A stretch of 35,489 bases of DNA from Flavobacteriales bacterium (GCA_018402015.1 JAGYJL010000025.1:1-35489); one strand, 5' to 3'. Shown: positions 8,796 to 17,841, counted from the first letter of the stretch. Notes: generated by a model not told the origin, from the sequence alone. Numbers and translations are program-made.

Positions 8796-10442
8796 ATGAA
8801 AAGACTTTTTACACTGACCGCACTCGGGATTTTCGGGTACGCAACTACCTATGCCCAATGCGTAGAAACCCCAGTAAACCGCGTAATTCTGGCCGGAGAT
8901 AGCTGGGCGGCTTTCATGTACGGAGACCAGACCATCAACGAAGGACTGAAGAACGTAGGTCATTCCGACAAGAAGTTCGTAAGTAACGTTACCATTTCGG
9001 AGAACGGTGCGGATACCTACGATTTTGTGGATGGGCCGAAACAAGATGCTATTCAGAGTCTGGTGGATGCCAACCCTGAGGTAAGCATCATCCACATGAG
9101 CATTGGCGGAAATGACCTGCTGGGCGACTGGAACGTATCTTTTACTCAGGCCGAAACAGATGCACTAGCTGCGGAAGTTGAAGCCCGCTTAGACACCATC
9201 ATCGATTTTCTTCATGGAACGCGCGAGGGAATGAATGTGTTCTGGCCTGGTTACACGTATCCTAATTTTGAGGAAGTGATCGAGGAAATTGCGCCCTTCC
9301 AATCAAGCCATCCGTTCTTTGGTACGTGGGATGATATGGGACAACCGGATTTCCTTACCATCAATAGCATTCTCAACGATATGTCTGATTCTGTTGCACT
9401 ATCTGCTGCAACCGATCCGCAACTGCACTTCGTTCATGCTCAGGGTGTGTTGCAGTATCATTTCGGACAAGATCAACCATTGGGAGTTGCCCCAGGTGGA
9501 ACCTATCCAGCTTTTCAAGCGCCATTGCCCTTGGGCTACCCAGATTACCCATCACCAAGTGAATCAATGCGTTTGTATGCAGGCATCTTTACAGATTGCT
9601 TCCACCTTTCGCCTGAAGCGTACTTAGTGTTCTTCCAATATCAGGCGGAGCGTTACTACCAGAAAGCTTTGATGGACGACCTGTACTTGCTTTCTGAAGG
9701 CGGTACGCAAGACGGCTCTGTATCTTCATCAGGAGATGTGTCGCAAGAGATTAAGATAGGTGAAGAGAACGGTAACGATGTAGCCGCTGTGGTAAGCTTC
9801 GACACACAATCTATGGCCGATACCACGCTAAGCAATGCAAGTATTTTCCTGCGTAGAGAAAGTCTTACCGGAACCAATCCATTTGTGGGCAATTCACTTC
9901 AAGTGAAGATGATAAACGGAAATTTTGGTACAACAGCCGATGTGGAAGCAGTGGATTACATAGCAACTGGCGATGCCGAAGGAGAGCCGTGCAAATTCGG
10001 TTCTCATTCTCAAGATGGACATTGGGTACGTATCGACCTTACGGCAGATATGATTGCCAACATCAGCAATAATGCGGCAACACAATTCATCATCACCGTT
10101 CCAGGATTTACAGGTGGCGTAATGAAATTCAATGATGCTACCGATTCGGTGTACGCGCCCGTTCTTAATTTGAACTACGGTCCAGAGCCTTCTTCTGTTC
10201 GAGAGATTCGTGAGGCTCGTGAACTGGCCGTTTACCCAATTCCCACAACGGGCGAACTGACCATCGATGTGAATCCAACAGATCTACTTTCTATAGAAGT
10301 GATGAATATTTTGGGAGAAGTGGTGCTTGTACCGCAGACCAAGACCAACCGCATCAACATTAGCGAACTGCCAATCGGTTCTTACATCCTACGTGTTACT
10401 ACCAAAGAAGGTATTAGCGCCAAGCGCATTATTAAACGATAA
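8796..10442 (+). CDS. T9SS-secreted SGNH hydrolase (lipase/esterase-like)
   Basis: A 548-residue protein. ATG 8796 begins a signal peptide (MKRLFTLTALGIFGYATTYA, cleavage before QCVET); the in-frame starts further upstream would bury it. The catalytic domain (about 25-310) shows the SGNH blocks: GDSW with nucleophile Ser36, GGND at 104-107, and DCFH with Asp267 and His270. It is probably an ester hydrolase acting on lipids or acetylated carbohydrates. Residues about 325-455 form a beta-rich module resembling DNRLRE/CBM96-type domains, possibly substrate-binding. The last ~75 residues are a type A T9SS sorting domain (AVYPIPTTGELTID ... GSYILRVTTKEG ... KRIIKR), so it should cross the outer membrane and be attached or released. 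A strong terminator follows. Confidence 0.88.
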   Translation: MKRLFTLTALGIFGYATTYAQCVETPVNRVILAGDSWAAFMYGDQTINEGLKNVGHSDKKFVSNVTISENGADTYDFVDGPKQDAIQSLVDANPEVSIIHMSIGGNDLLGDWNVSFTQAETDALAAEVEARLDTIIDFLHGTREGMNVFWPGYTYPNFEEVIEEIAPFQSSHPFFGTWDDMGQPDFLTINSILNDMSDSVALSAATDPQLHFVHAQGVLQYHFGQDQPLGVAPGGTYPAFQAPLPLGYPDYPSPSESMRLYAGIFTDCFHLSPEAYLVFFQYQAERYYQKALMDDLYLLSEGGTQDGSVSSSGDVSQEIKIGEENGNDVAAVVSFDTQSMADTTLSNASIFLRRESLTGTNPFVGNSLQVKMINGNFGTTADVEAVDYIATGDAEGEPCKFGSHSQDGHWVRIDLTADMIANISNNAATQFIITVPGFTGGVMKFNDATDSVYAPVLNLNYGPEPSSVREIREARELAVYPIPTTGELTIDVNPTDLLSIEVMNILGEVVLVPQTKTNRINISELPIGSYILRVTTKEGISAKRIIKR

Positions 10443-10465
10443 GGGCAATCAAACCGCTCCTGGTT

Positions 10466-10503
10466 AAAATGGTGTTCTGCATTTATCTGCAGGGCGCCAT
10501 TTT
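10466..10503 (+). terminator. Intrinsic terminator after the SGNH hydrolase gene
   Basis: A 16-bp stem (aaaatggtgttctgca at 10466-10481 with tgcagggcgccatttt at 10488-10503) pairs fully if three G-U pairs are allowed. The loop is 6 nt and a T-rich tail (tctttt) follows. It lies 24 nt after the hydrolase stop. Confidence 0.85.
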
Positions 10504-10559
10504 TTCTTTTAACCGAGTATCAAATTGAACTTGATAATCAATTATTGCAATTTGAGCAC

Positions 10560-11030
10560 TTACGAATTCTCGTATGAGGCCATTTTCTCTTTGAACTCTT
10601 CAATGGCATTTGGAATGTGGCTGGCTACTTCAAAAAAGGCATCCAGTTTGCCTTGGTCCAGTTGGTTTACAATGGCCTTTTCCAATCGGAATACGGCCCG
10701 CATGGCTATCTCGCGCTTTTCTTTTCCCTTATCTGTAAGGCATACAAAGGCCATGCGCTTGTCGGTAGCGTCTTTCTTACGGTAAATGAACTCCTTCTCC
10801 TCCATCGATTTCAGCAATCGACTCAAACTGTTGGGCTCCATTCCCATGCGTGGTGCAATACGCGTTACAGGCGTCCCTTCCTCCTCATTAATGGCCAACA
10901 GCACAAAGGCCATGCTCACGGTTGTATCATGCTCTGCGGCCATTTCGTTGTAAAGTCGCGAAATCTGAAACCAGCCTGTTCGCAACTTGTAAATGACCAT
11001 CTGGTCGGCAATCTCTAAAAACTGATCCAT
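10560..11030 (-). CDS. MarR family transcriptional regulator
   Basis: A 156-residue protein of typical MarR length. The winged helix-turn-helix is visible at about 55-115: an early helix (MAFVLLAINEEEGTPVTRIA), a recognition-helix region (MEPNSLSRLLKSMEEKEFI), then the wing with the family's D-R hallmark (RKKDATDKRMAFVCLTDKG). Helices on either side provide the dimer interface. MarR proteins usually bind inverted repeats near their own promoter and release them on ligand binding. The gene lies 35 nt downstream of the M28 peptidase gene on the same strand and could be cotranscribed with it. No clear operator palindrome was seen in that gap, and its targets are unknown. Confidence 0.92.
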   Translation of the reverse strand: MDQFLEIADQMVIYKLRTGWFQISRLYNEMAAEHDTTVSMAFVLLAINEEEGTPVTRIAPRMGMEPNSLSRLLKSMEEKEFIYRKKDATDKRMAFVCLTDKGKEKREIAMRAVFRLEKAIVNQLDQGKLDAFFEVASHIPNAIEEFKEKMASYENS

Positions 11031-11065
11031 TGGCTAAAAATAGGATTGACCGACAATAATGGTGC

Positions 11066-12247
11066 TTAATTTTTAATGACGGCCTGTGATACGTCAATAT
11101 CCGTGTCTACGCCTATAACTTCTAACCAATAGGTTCCGCCATCCATGGGTGCCATGTCAACGGAAAAAGGAAGCGAACTTCTATCCTGAAGCAGCAAACG
11201 ACCCGTAGCATCCATTACACGCCAATCTACCAAATGCCCCACTTTTTCTGATAGGGAAACCGTAACCATGCCATTGGTGGGATTGGGATATATGCGCCAT
11301 TCCTCAGAGCTCAGCTCAGAAACGGAAACACTTGGGTCGACAGGAACGGCCATGGTTGCAGCAGTGGCAAATGCCCATTTGGCAATCTCGCCATAGTAAG
11401 TGGTATCAAAGAACTCCACTCGGTCTGTGGTTGTGTGATAATGCGGATTACCATCGTTATCGAAATCCTCAATAAGGAGAATAGCGCTGAACCCATGGTT
11501 CCAGAACGAAGCATGATCGCTGTAAGTGGCCCCGGGATTGTTCAATTCAATATTGAGGTTAATGCCATAAGTCGAAATCATATTCTGAGCCACGGTGGCC
11601 AGATTAACGGAGTTGGCGATAGGCCTAACATGTACACGGGCCAGATCATCGCCATTGCCATCGTATGCAATGGCGTCTATGTTGATGACGGCAATAATGG
11701 AATCGCTGTTGTTCTCTGCTAAAGTTGCGTACGCATTGGAACCCACCAGGCCGTATTCCTCTTCATCCCAAACTGCATAAACAATGGTATAAGCGAACGA
11801 ATATTCCGACATGATGCGTGCTGCCTCAACCACAGCAGCCGTTCCACTACCGTCATCATCTGCAGCTGGCGACACGCTTCCTGTGGGCATGGAGTCGTAA
11901 TGTCCGCAAACAACCACTTTCTGATTTGGGAAAATGAGACCAGGTTGTACGGCAACCACGTTTTCGCCTGTAGAACCGAATGTTTCCAATGTAGTGGTCA
12001 ACCCGAACGATTCAAAGCGTTCCTTCACGTATCTGGCAGCCAAGGCATTTCCAGCATTGTTCCGGTTGCGCGATGCAATGGTTACCGTGTTTCCCTCCAC
12101 CGTTACAGGAAACTCGCCCGAAATGGCACTGGAATAGTAAATGAGGGAGTCTATGCTTACATCCGTCAGTAACTGCTGAACCTGTGGGTCCTGTGCAAAC
12201 AATCGGAATGACGAAATGGAAAGGAAAATAAACAGTAGTCGTTTCAT
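11066..12247 (-). CDS. T9SS-secreted M28 family metallopeptidase
   Basis: A 393-residue protein. I chose the start at 12247 because it gives a signal peptide (MKRLLFIFLSISSFRLFAQ); the longer frame to 12286 places extra residues before it. The zinc peptidase domain has the expected ligands in order: CGHYDS (His116), AADDDGSG (bridging Asp at about 130), WDEEEYG (catalytic and ligand Glu, 162-163), NIDAIAYDG, and SDHASFWNHG with the last His. It is probably an extracellular aminopeptidase of the M28 co-catalytic two-zinc type. Residues about 315-393 are a type A T9SS sorting domain (WRIYPNPTNGMVTVSL ... GGTYWLEVIG). The MarR gene follows 35 nt downstream on the same strand. Confidence 0.92.
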   Translation of the reverse strand: MKRLLFIFLSISSFRLFAQDPQVQQLLTDVSIDSLIYYSSAISGEFPVTVEGNTVTIASRNRNNAGNALAARYVKERFESFGLTTTLETFGSTGENVVAVQPGLIFPNQKVVVCGHYDSMPTGSVSPAADDDGSGTAAVVEAARIMSEYSFAYTIVYAVWDEEEYGLVGSNAYATLAENNSDSIIAVINIDAIAYDGNGDDLARVHVRPIANSVNLATVAQNMISTYGINLNIELNNPGATYSDHASFWNHGFSAILLIEDFDNDGNPHYHTTTDRVEFFDTTYYGEIAKWAFATAATMAVPVDPSVSVSELSSEEWRIYPNPTNGMVTVSLSEKVGHLVDWRVMDATGRLLLQDRSSLPFSVDMAPMDGGTYWLEVIGVDTDIDVSQAVIKN

Positions 12248-12335
12248 TGGCAGACGAATATAAGCCTCTAAGGAAGAATGACGCATGTCAATTTGGTAAA
12301 TACCTTTCTGAATAACTTGCCGAAAAAATTACCAC

Positions 12336-12830
12336 ATGAAAAATCGCGTACTCTATCCTACTCTAATACTATTGGCCGTTGTACTTTGGGGTTGCCCGTA
12401 TAAATCTTCGGTTCCGCTTTCTGATGCAACAGAATACGTGAACAAACAAATATTCGGTAAGTGGATTCCACGCGGAATGGAGGAAAAAGCGAATCCGGAG
12501 TATTACCTCATAGAACAACGCGACACATTGCGCTATGACGTGGCACATTATCAGTACAACGAGGAAGAAAAAGGCTATACCACCAAGACCTACGTAGGCC
12601 ACACTACCCGGTTAGAGAACATCCTGTTCATGAATCTTCAGGAATCGGGGACCAAAGAATACCTGCTTTACCGCTTGGATGTGAGCGATGGACTGATGAC
12701 CATGTATGAGGTTACCAACAACATTGACGAAAAGTTCACAGATTCGGAGAAACTGCGTGATTTCTTCTCGAAATACATGCGATTGAGCTTCTTCTACAAT
12801 GCAGAAGAAGTGGAACTCATTAGAAAGTAG
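12336..12830 (+). CDS. Lipoprotein of unknown function
   Basis: A 164-residue protein beginning MKNRVLYPTLILLAVVLWGC, a lipoprotein signal peptide with Cys20 as the lipidated residue. The mature part starts PYKSSVPLSDAT and contains FGKWIP followed by short alternating strands and a helical end, a pattern like a small lipocalin or heat-shock-like beta barrel, but no family can be named. It is divergent from the M28 peptidase (88 bp between starts). Its last 11 nt overlap the 3' end of the convergent esterase gene, so the two mRNAs would share antisense ends. Confidence 0.75.
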   Translation: MKNRVLYPTLILLAVVLWGCPYKSSVPLSDATEYVNKQIFGKWIPRGMEEKANPEYYLIEQRDTLRYDVAHYQYNEEEKGYTTKTYVGHTTRLENILFMNLQESGTKEYLLYRLDVSDGLMTMYEVTNNIDEKFTDSEKLRDFFSKYMRLSFFYNAEEVELIRK

Positions 12831-14472
12831 TTACGGCTTGTTTGTGCTCTCCAATGAGCTTTGAATCTGCATCGATATAGCGAAGCAATACGGTCTGAGT
12901 GCTAGCCCAGCGTTGAGAATGAAATTCAGCTAAAGAGCCAAGTACAGCTATCAGCCGTCCCTGCATATCCAGCACTTCTATGCGTGCTACGGGCTTGGCA
13001 TTGGGCTGCACATCTTCCAGACCAACCAACAGCAGTGGTTCTGAGAAAGAAGAACACGCATTGGCCGTTATGGCTTCAACCGTATATACGCCAGCGCCTA
13101 CTGGTATGTAATTCTGTTGGTCTGCTCCCTGAATAGGACTTCCGTTAAGATACCATTGATAAGATGGATAGGAACCGGAGGCCTGCAAGGTTCCTCCCAG
13201 ATCGGTAATGGAAACCTGTGGCGAAATGTACACGGCTATCTGCGTGGAGTTGGGAATGGAATACGCCTCCAGATGATTGATGGATACGGCCGTAAGTTCA
13301 TGATTTCCGGCATTCTGCCAAACTACTTCCACCACAGAAGAATCTGCATTGGCGCTAACAATGGTGCCATTTTCAATATTCCAGCATATCCATCCACCTG
13401 CTGCAGGATTCAGCACTTCCAGCGTGGCCGTGTCTGCTGAACAGGATGAACTTGGAACCTGGAGGATAGCTTGCTCTGGGCGGATATTCTCGTACAGAAA
13501 CGATACTATGCTATCGGTTATCGGGCTCCAATGTTCGGTGGGGCCTCCTACCAATTGGTTGTTCACATTCACTCCCCAAATGTTGTGTCCCACTCCTTGA
13601 AAAGTGTTCAACTCGGCATTGCCGCCCAGGTTGTTGACCCGCGTGGAAATATTGGCCGAACCGAACACTTCTGGCATTAGGAACAAAGCCGTGAAGGGGA
13701 AACCGTAATCGTAAGGAACAATGAGGTCGTTGGTGCCATGGAAAAGCGTCATGGGTACCAATTCGTTCTGCTGAATGTAAGCGGTGTCCATCAATGCACC
13801 CCACAGGTTGATAATACCACGTACCTGATTGCTGCGGTTGAAGTTATTGCCAGAACAACTCAAACAGCCTAGGTCGGGATTGGCACCCAACAGACCCGAT
13901 TGGTAGGTTTCTGAAGGGCGTTCGTTCTCATCCATGTAAACGGCATGCATGGCCGAGAAGCCCCCGGCACTTACACCACCCACAAAAATGTAGTTGGTAT
14001 CTATTCTGTAGGTAGCTGCATATTCTTTCATGTAGCGGATGGCCGCGTGGTAATCCTGTGCTGCACGATAAATGGCCCGAACAGCACTTGAAGGAGATGC
14101 AATGTTCATGTTCATTCGGTAGTTGATGCTGGCCGTTACGTAGCCCTTTTTGGCAAGGCTATCGCAGGTTGCCCAAACATCTTCATCCTCTTTAGAGCCT
14201 ACCAGAAACCCACCGCCATAGGCCAGCATTACCAGCGGCCGTTGCGCCAAACCATCTCCTTCCGGAAAGAAAATATCCATGGTCATGGCCTGATTGACAG
14301 TAACGTTCTCTGCTACATAAACAGTGGTAAGCGCAGGAGAATTACCATACACAACATCCTCTATAACAGTAGATTGGAATATATTACTTAAATACCTTTC
14401 AGAAGAGCACGGTTGCCCTATGGATGCGAGCCAAACGAGGCTTAGAAGAGTTGTAAGAACAGGTGCTTTCAT
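12820..14472 (-). CDS. Secreted alpha/beta hydrolase (esterase) with a T9SS-type tail
   Basis: A 550-residue protein with signal peptide (MKAPVLTTLLSLVWLASIGQ). The alpha/beta-hydrolase domain (about 40-335) has the oxyanion-hole motif YGGGF (85-89), nucleophile elbow GVSAGG with Ser168, likely acid Asp249 in FHGTNDLIVPYD, and His296 in QGVGHNIWG. The arrangement resembles carboxylesterases that deacylate carbohydrates or lipids. Two immunoglobulin-like beta segments follow (about 338-420 and 425-480), the second like those that read cognate 'SYQWYLNGSPIQGA' patterns. The last ~55 residues look like the second half of a type A T9SS sorting domain (IEVLDMQGRLIAVL), without the usual N-terminal PNP box. 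Its ATG overlaps the stop of the upstream peroxiredoxin-like gene by four bases. Confidence 0.87.
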   Translation of the reverse strand: MKAPVLTTLLSLVWLASIGQPCSSERYLSNIFQSTVIEDVVYGNSPALTTVYVAENVTVNQAMTMDIFFPEGDGLAQRPLVMLAYGGGFLVGSKEDEDVWATCDSLAKKGYVTASINYRMNMNIASPSSAVRAIYRAAQDYHAAIRYMKEYAATYRIDTNYIFVGGVSAGGFSAMHAVYMDENERPSETYQSGLLGANPDLGCLSCSGNNFNRSNQVRGIINLWGALMDTAYIQQNELVPMTLFHGTNDLIVPYDYGFPFTALFLMPEVFGSANISTRVNNLGGNAELNTFQGVGHNIWGVNVNNQLVGGPTEHWSPITDSIVSFLYENIRPEQAILQVPSSSCSADTATLEVLNPAAGGWICWNIENGTIVSANADSSVVEVVWQNAGNHELTAVSINHLEAYSIPNSTQIAVYISPQVSITDLGGTLQASGSYPSYQWYLNGSPIQGADQQNYIPVGAGVYTVEAITANACSSFSEPLLLVGLEDVQPNAKPVARIEVLDMQGRLIAVLGSLAEFHSQRWASTQTVLLRYIDADSKLIGEHKQAVTTF

Positions 14473-15326
14473 TTTCTTAAAGCTGCAAAAATATCTTCAG
14501 GTCTTGGGCGTACACGGTAGTTCTCGGTAAGGTCGGCATAAACTACTTTGCCCGCTTCGTTCAGCACAAAGGTGGTGGGCTTAGGCACATCCTTATCAAA
14601 ACCAAGTACTTCAAAGCCCTTGGGTAAGCCATCGGTATGCAGAATACCCAGAATTTTGGCTGCTTCGTTGTTCACGTCCACCAAAAAGTCATAATCCATA
14701 CCAAGACGTTGGGCATGCTTGCGGCTTTTCTCATGCGATTGCGGACTGATGAGCGTAACTCTGAGATCGAATTCCTTCAGTTCCTTCTCAAATTTCTCTA
14801 GCTCCTTTACCTGAGCAGTGCATATCGGGCACCAGTTTCCACGGTAGAAGATAACCAGTCGCTTCTGCCCTGCCCAATCTTCCGAACTAAGCTTGTTTCC
14901 TTCGTAATCTTCCAGCGTTATCTTGGGTAGTTTCTTTCCTTCCTTTACCTTCTCCTTACGTCTATCGCCAAGATCGGAGTACCAGGCCACGTAAGCCATC
15001 CAACCGCTTAAAGAAAGCAATGCCAACAGCGGTGCTGCCGAAGCCACCTGCTCTTGATAGCTGGTGTAAACCGAATACAGCGTAGCTACGAAAATGCCCA
15101 CAGAGAAGCCCGCCAGACCCGGGGAGGTTCTTGGCACTTGCACCAGATACAAACGCGCGAAATACAAGGCTATCTGTGCGGCAGCAACCGTTACGGCCAA
15201 CCACACAGATGAGGAGCCTAGGCCAACAACCAAAGCGTATACCCCAAGTGCTGTAACCACTACACTGTAGGTAACCAACAGCGTTAGGAACCATGATTTC
15301 AGTTTATTCTCCAACTCCTTGTTCAT
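14469..15326 (-). CDS. Membrane-anchored peroxiredoxin/thioredoxin-like protein
   Basis: A 285-residue protein with about four hydrophobic segments in the first 118 residues (around 13-35, 41-61, 71-88, 97-117) and then an AhpC/TSA-type thioredoxin-fold domain (about 130-285). The active site reads FYRGNWCPIC, with C166 and C169 forming a CxxC rather than the single peroxidatic Cys of classical peroxiredoxins. The downstream Arg and Thr positions (PKPTTFVLNEAGKVVY) fit the fold. It is probably a thiol-disulfide or peroxide-reducing enzyme fixed to the inner membrane; which side the domain faces is not certain, though the positive residues after the last segment suggest the cytoplasm. It sits in a minus-strand operon, 15 nt after the phosphodiesterase gene and overlapping the esterase start (ATGA). 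Confidence 0.85.
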   Translation of the reverse strand: MNKELENKLKSWFLTLLVTYSVVVTALGVYALVVGLGSSSVWLAVTVAAAQIALYFARLYLVQVPRTSPGLAGFSVGIFVATLYSVYTSYQEQVASAAPLLALLSLSGWMAYVAWYSDLGDRRKEKVKEGKKLPKITLEDYEGNKLSSEDWAGQKRLVIFYRGNWCPICTAQVKELEKFEKELKEFDLRVTLISPQSHEKSRKHAQRLGMDYDFLVDVNNEAAKILGILHTDGLPKGFEVLGFDKDVPKPTTFVLNEAGKVVYADLTENYRVRPRPEDIFAALRK

Positions 15327-15341
15327 CTTCTCAAAATTACG

Positions 15342-16142
15342 TCAATCGCTGTGTTGTGTCAATTGCTTGGCACGGTCTGGATAATTGCTGATAATGCCAT
15401 CTACGCCCAATTGCTTCATGCAGAGAATGTCCTCTTCGCTGTTCACGGTCCATATGTGCACCAACTTACCCATGGCATGTATCTTATCTACCAGTTTCTT
15501 TTTGGCAGACGAAAGACTTATTCCAAAAGCCTCCACGTAGTCGTATTTAGAAAGCTTAACGGCATGTAGCTTGAAATCGAGCATAACCCCACCCGAATAG
15601 GAAACGAAGAGTTTTTGCAGGCGTATCTCTGGATAGTTCTCGTGCAGATAGCTCAATACCTTATCGTTGAAACTGTGCACCAAGGCCCATTGCTCTGCTT
15701 TGTATTTCTTGATGAGCTTGGCCACGTTATCCTCAATATCAGGATAGGTTTTCCGCCCAGCTTTGATCTCAATAACGAACTCTGTTGTTCCGTCCATCAA
15801 TTCAAACACTTGTTCCAATGTCGGAATGGTTTCGTTCTGGAATTCCACCTCAAACTTACCGTAGGCCTTCACGTTCTTCACTTCTTCCCAACTCTTCTTA
15901 CCCACCAGACCGGTGGCATTGGTGGTACGGTCCAGTTTCTTATCATGCAGACAGACAACCACACCATCGGAAGTCTGTTGCACATCCCCCTCTATCCTAT
16001 CCACTCCTATTTCCAGGGCCTTCTTTATGGCCGAAAGCGTGTTCTCTGGTGCGTAGCCAGATGCGCCACGGTGTGCTGTAATGGAGGTTTTCTGTGCCAT
16101 AACGGAGGTGGAAAAGAGAAGAAACGCAAGAAAGAATCGCAT
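15342..16142 (-). CDS. Glycerophosphodiester phosphodiesterase
   Basis: A 266-residue exported GDPD TIM-barrel enzyme that hydrolyses glycerophosphodiesters to glycerol 3-phosphate and an alcohol. I chose ATG 16142 over the upstream TTG (16175) because it starts a signal peptide (MRFFLAFLLFSTSVMAQ). Catalytic and metal residues are visible: HRGASGYAPENT (His24, Arg25), RIEGDVQ (Glu51, Asp53), and CLHD (His66). FVIEIKAGR supplies a further acidic residue, and HIWTVNSEED is typical of the late barrel. It is the first gene of the operon with the membrane peroxiredoxin-like protein and the esterase, suggesting an envelope lipid turnover or salvage role. Confidence 0.93.
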   Translation of the reverse strand: MRFFLAFLLFSTSVMAQKTSITAHRGASGYAPENTLSAIKKALEIGVDRIEGDVQQTSDGVVVCLHDKKLDRTTNATGLVGKKSWEEVKNVKAYGKFEVEFQNETIPTLEQVFELMDGTTEFVIEIKAGRKTYPDIEDNVAKLIKKYKAEQWALVHSFNDKVLSYLHENYPEIRLQKLFVSYSGGVMLDFKLHAVKLSKYDYVEAFGISLSSAKKKLVDKIHAMGKLVHIWTVNSEEDILCMKQLGVDGIISNYPDRAKQLTQHSD

Positions 16143-16198
16143 GCAGCTAAAGTAAGCCAAGCGAATGTTTTTCAATAGCTTCGACCTATCGGTTGTTC

Positions 16199-17056
16199 AT
16201 GCAGCAAAAAGAGTCACATATTGTTCCTGTTCTAGATGAACCGAAGCGTTTATCCGACTACGCAGGCGGTATTTTCCGAGCTATTCCATCCCGCAAGGGA
16301 ATGAAAAAAGCAATGGACAAAGGTTTGGTGCTGTTGAATGGAAAATTGGCCTCAACGGCCGATCTTGTTTCTGGAGGCGAATGTTTGGAGCTTGTTCTGG
16401 ATGACACCGAAAAGCAGCGCCCCACTATCGAACTGGAACTAACAGTGCTTTATGAAGATGAGCATTTGGCCGTAATTAATAAACCTGCTGGTATTGAAGT
16501 GAGCGGTAACCGCAAATGGACTGTTGAGAATGCACTGCTACATAACCTGAAGCCAAGTACAGAAGCGGATGCAACGCAAGCAGAGGCCATTCACCGATTG
16601 GATTACCCGACCACAGGCGCATTACTTGTTGGCAAGACCAGAACGGCCATTGCTGCCCTGAATTCATTGTTTGCGCAGCGACAGGTTGCCAAGGTCTATG
16701 TAGCCGTCACTATTGGTAAGATGACCGATGCAGGAACGATTGAAACGCTTGTAGATGGGAAGCTCAGCGAGTCTGATTATCTGGTTTTGAATTCCGTTGC
16801 ATCCGAGCGTTTTTCCGTACTCAACCTGGTACAATTAACGCCAAAGACCGGAAGAAGGCACCAACTCCGTAAGCACATGGCCGAATTAGGTCACCCCATT
16901 CTTGGCGATAAGGATTACGGTACCGAAGGGCTTATTCTGAACGGAAAAGGACTCTATCTTCATTCGATGTCGCTTTCGTTCGTGCATCCGTTTACGCAAC
17001 AGAATCTGACGGTGGAAGCGCCCTTGCCGAAAAAGTTCAAGAAGCTATTCCCGTAG
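16199..17056 (+). CDS. RluA family pseudouridine synthase
   Basis: A 285-residue RNA-modifying enzyme. ATG 16199 is used; a TTG two codons earlier (16193) is possible. The N-terminal part (about 25-80) looks like a weak S4-type RNA-binding segment (LLNGKLAS). The catalytic domain has the RluA motif [11 protein letters not shown] with nucleophile Asp135, then a KVYVAV strand, and the C-terminal motif [28 protein letters not shown]. It isomerises uridine to pseudouridine in rRNA or tRNA; the target position cannot be assigned. It is divergent from the phosphodiesterase operon (56 bp between starts) and is followed 26 nt later by a second, RsuA/RluF-type pseudouridine synthase. Confidence 0.92.
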   Translation: MQQKESHIVPVLDEPKRLSDYAGGIFRAIPSRKGMKKAMDKGLVLLNGKLASTADLVSGGECLELVLDDTEKQRPTIELELTVLYEDEHLAVINKPAGIEVSGNRKWTVENALLHNLKPSTEADATQAEAIHRLDYPTTGALLVGKTRTAIAALNSLFAQRQVAKVYVAVTIGKMTDAGTIETLVDGKLSESDYLVLNSVASERFSVLNLVQLTPKTGRRHQLRKHMAELGHPILGDKDYGTEGLILNGKGLYLHSMSLSFVHPFTQQNLTVEAPLPKKFKKLFP

Positions 17057-17069
17057 CGAACGGCAATCC

Positions 17070-17077
17070 TACCTTTG
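17070..17077 (+). promoter_or_regulatory. Candidate -7 promoter box of a leaderless transcript
   Basis: TACCTTTG matches TAnnTTTG exactly and ends 5 bp before the GTG start of the RluF-type gene. If used, transcription would begin at or next to the start codon. No -33 TTG at the standard distance is visible. Confidence 0.35.
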
Positions 17078-17082
17078 CCCCT

Positions 17083-17814
17083 GTGGAAAACGGACAACAG
17101 ACACGCATCAACAAGTTTCTGAGCGAAGCTGGCTTCTGCTCTCGAAGGGCTGCCGATAAGCTGATAGAAGAAGGAAGAGTGACCATTAACGGAGTGGTTC
17201 CTGAAATGGGCACGAAGATCTCTACTGGCGATGAAGTGCGTGTGGATGGTAAACTCATTTCTGAACCGACCGAAAAGCCCGTTTACATTGCCTTTAACAA
17301 ACCAGAAGGTATTGTTTGCACCACTGATGTGGGTATTGAACCAGACAACATCATCGATTTCATCAATTACCCTACCCGTATTTTTCCCATTGGTAGGCTT
17401 GATAAGATGAGCGAAGGACTCATTTTCCTTACAAACGATGGCGACATTGTGAACAAGATCCTTCGTGCGCGCAATAACCACGAGAAGGAATATCTGGTGA
17501 ATGTGAACAAGCCCATCACAAAGGAATTCATTCAACAGATGAGCGAAGGCGTTCCGATTTTGGATACGGTTACCAGAGAATGCGAGGCGGAACAGATCAC
17601 CAAATTCCGCTTTAGAATTGTGCTGACGCAAGGCCTGAACCGACAGATACGAAGGATGTGTGAACACTTGGGTTACCGCGTAGTGAACCTGAAGCGAACA
17701 CGTATCATGAATGTGAAACTGGACGTGCCCACAGGCGAATGGCGCGACCTTACGAAGGATGAATTGGCGGAGATAAACCGAATGGTTGCCGATTCTGCTA
17801 AAACAAACGACTAA
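17083..17814 (+). CDS. rluF: RluF/RsuA family pseudouridine synthase
   Basis: A 243-residue enzyme with a GTG start, the first start codon after the last in-frame stop; the S4 domain begins only seven residues later ([20 protein letters not shown]), so no downstream start would fit. The catalytic domain has the RsuA-family motif [10 protein letters not shown] with nucleophile Asp107, then KEYLVNV and the C-terminal RNA-contacting stretch [15 protein letters not shown]. The wording [10 protein letters not shown] is characteristic of RluF, which makes pseudouridine 2604 of 23S rRNA in Escherichia coli. RluB/RluE relatives are the alternatives, so the symbol is tentative. It is the second of two tandem pseudouridine synthase genes. 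Confidence 0.88.
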   Translation: MENGQQTRINKFLSEAGFCSRRAADKLIEEGRVTINGVVPEMGTKISTGDEVRVDGKLISEPTEKPVYIAFNKPEGIVCTTDVGIEPDNIIDFINYPTRIFPIGRLDKMSEGLIFLTNDGDIVNKILRARNNHEKEYLVNVNKPITKEFIQQMSEGVPILDTVTRECEAEQITKFRFRIVLTQGLNRQIRRMCEHLGYRVVNLKRTRIMNVKLDVPTGEWRDLTKDELAEINRMVADSAKTND

Positions 17815-17841
17815 CTGATCGGGAGACCTCGCTGGTCTAAT

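Noticed and set aside
15615-16178. A 187-residue plus-strand frame opposite the phosphodiesterase gene
   Set aside because: The minus-strand frame has the complete GDPD catalytic motif set and a signal peptide; the plus frame has no recognisable features.
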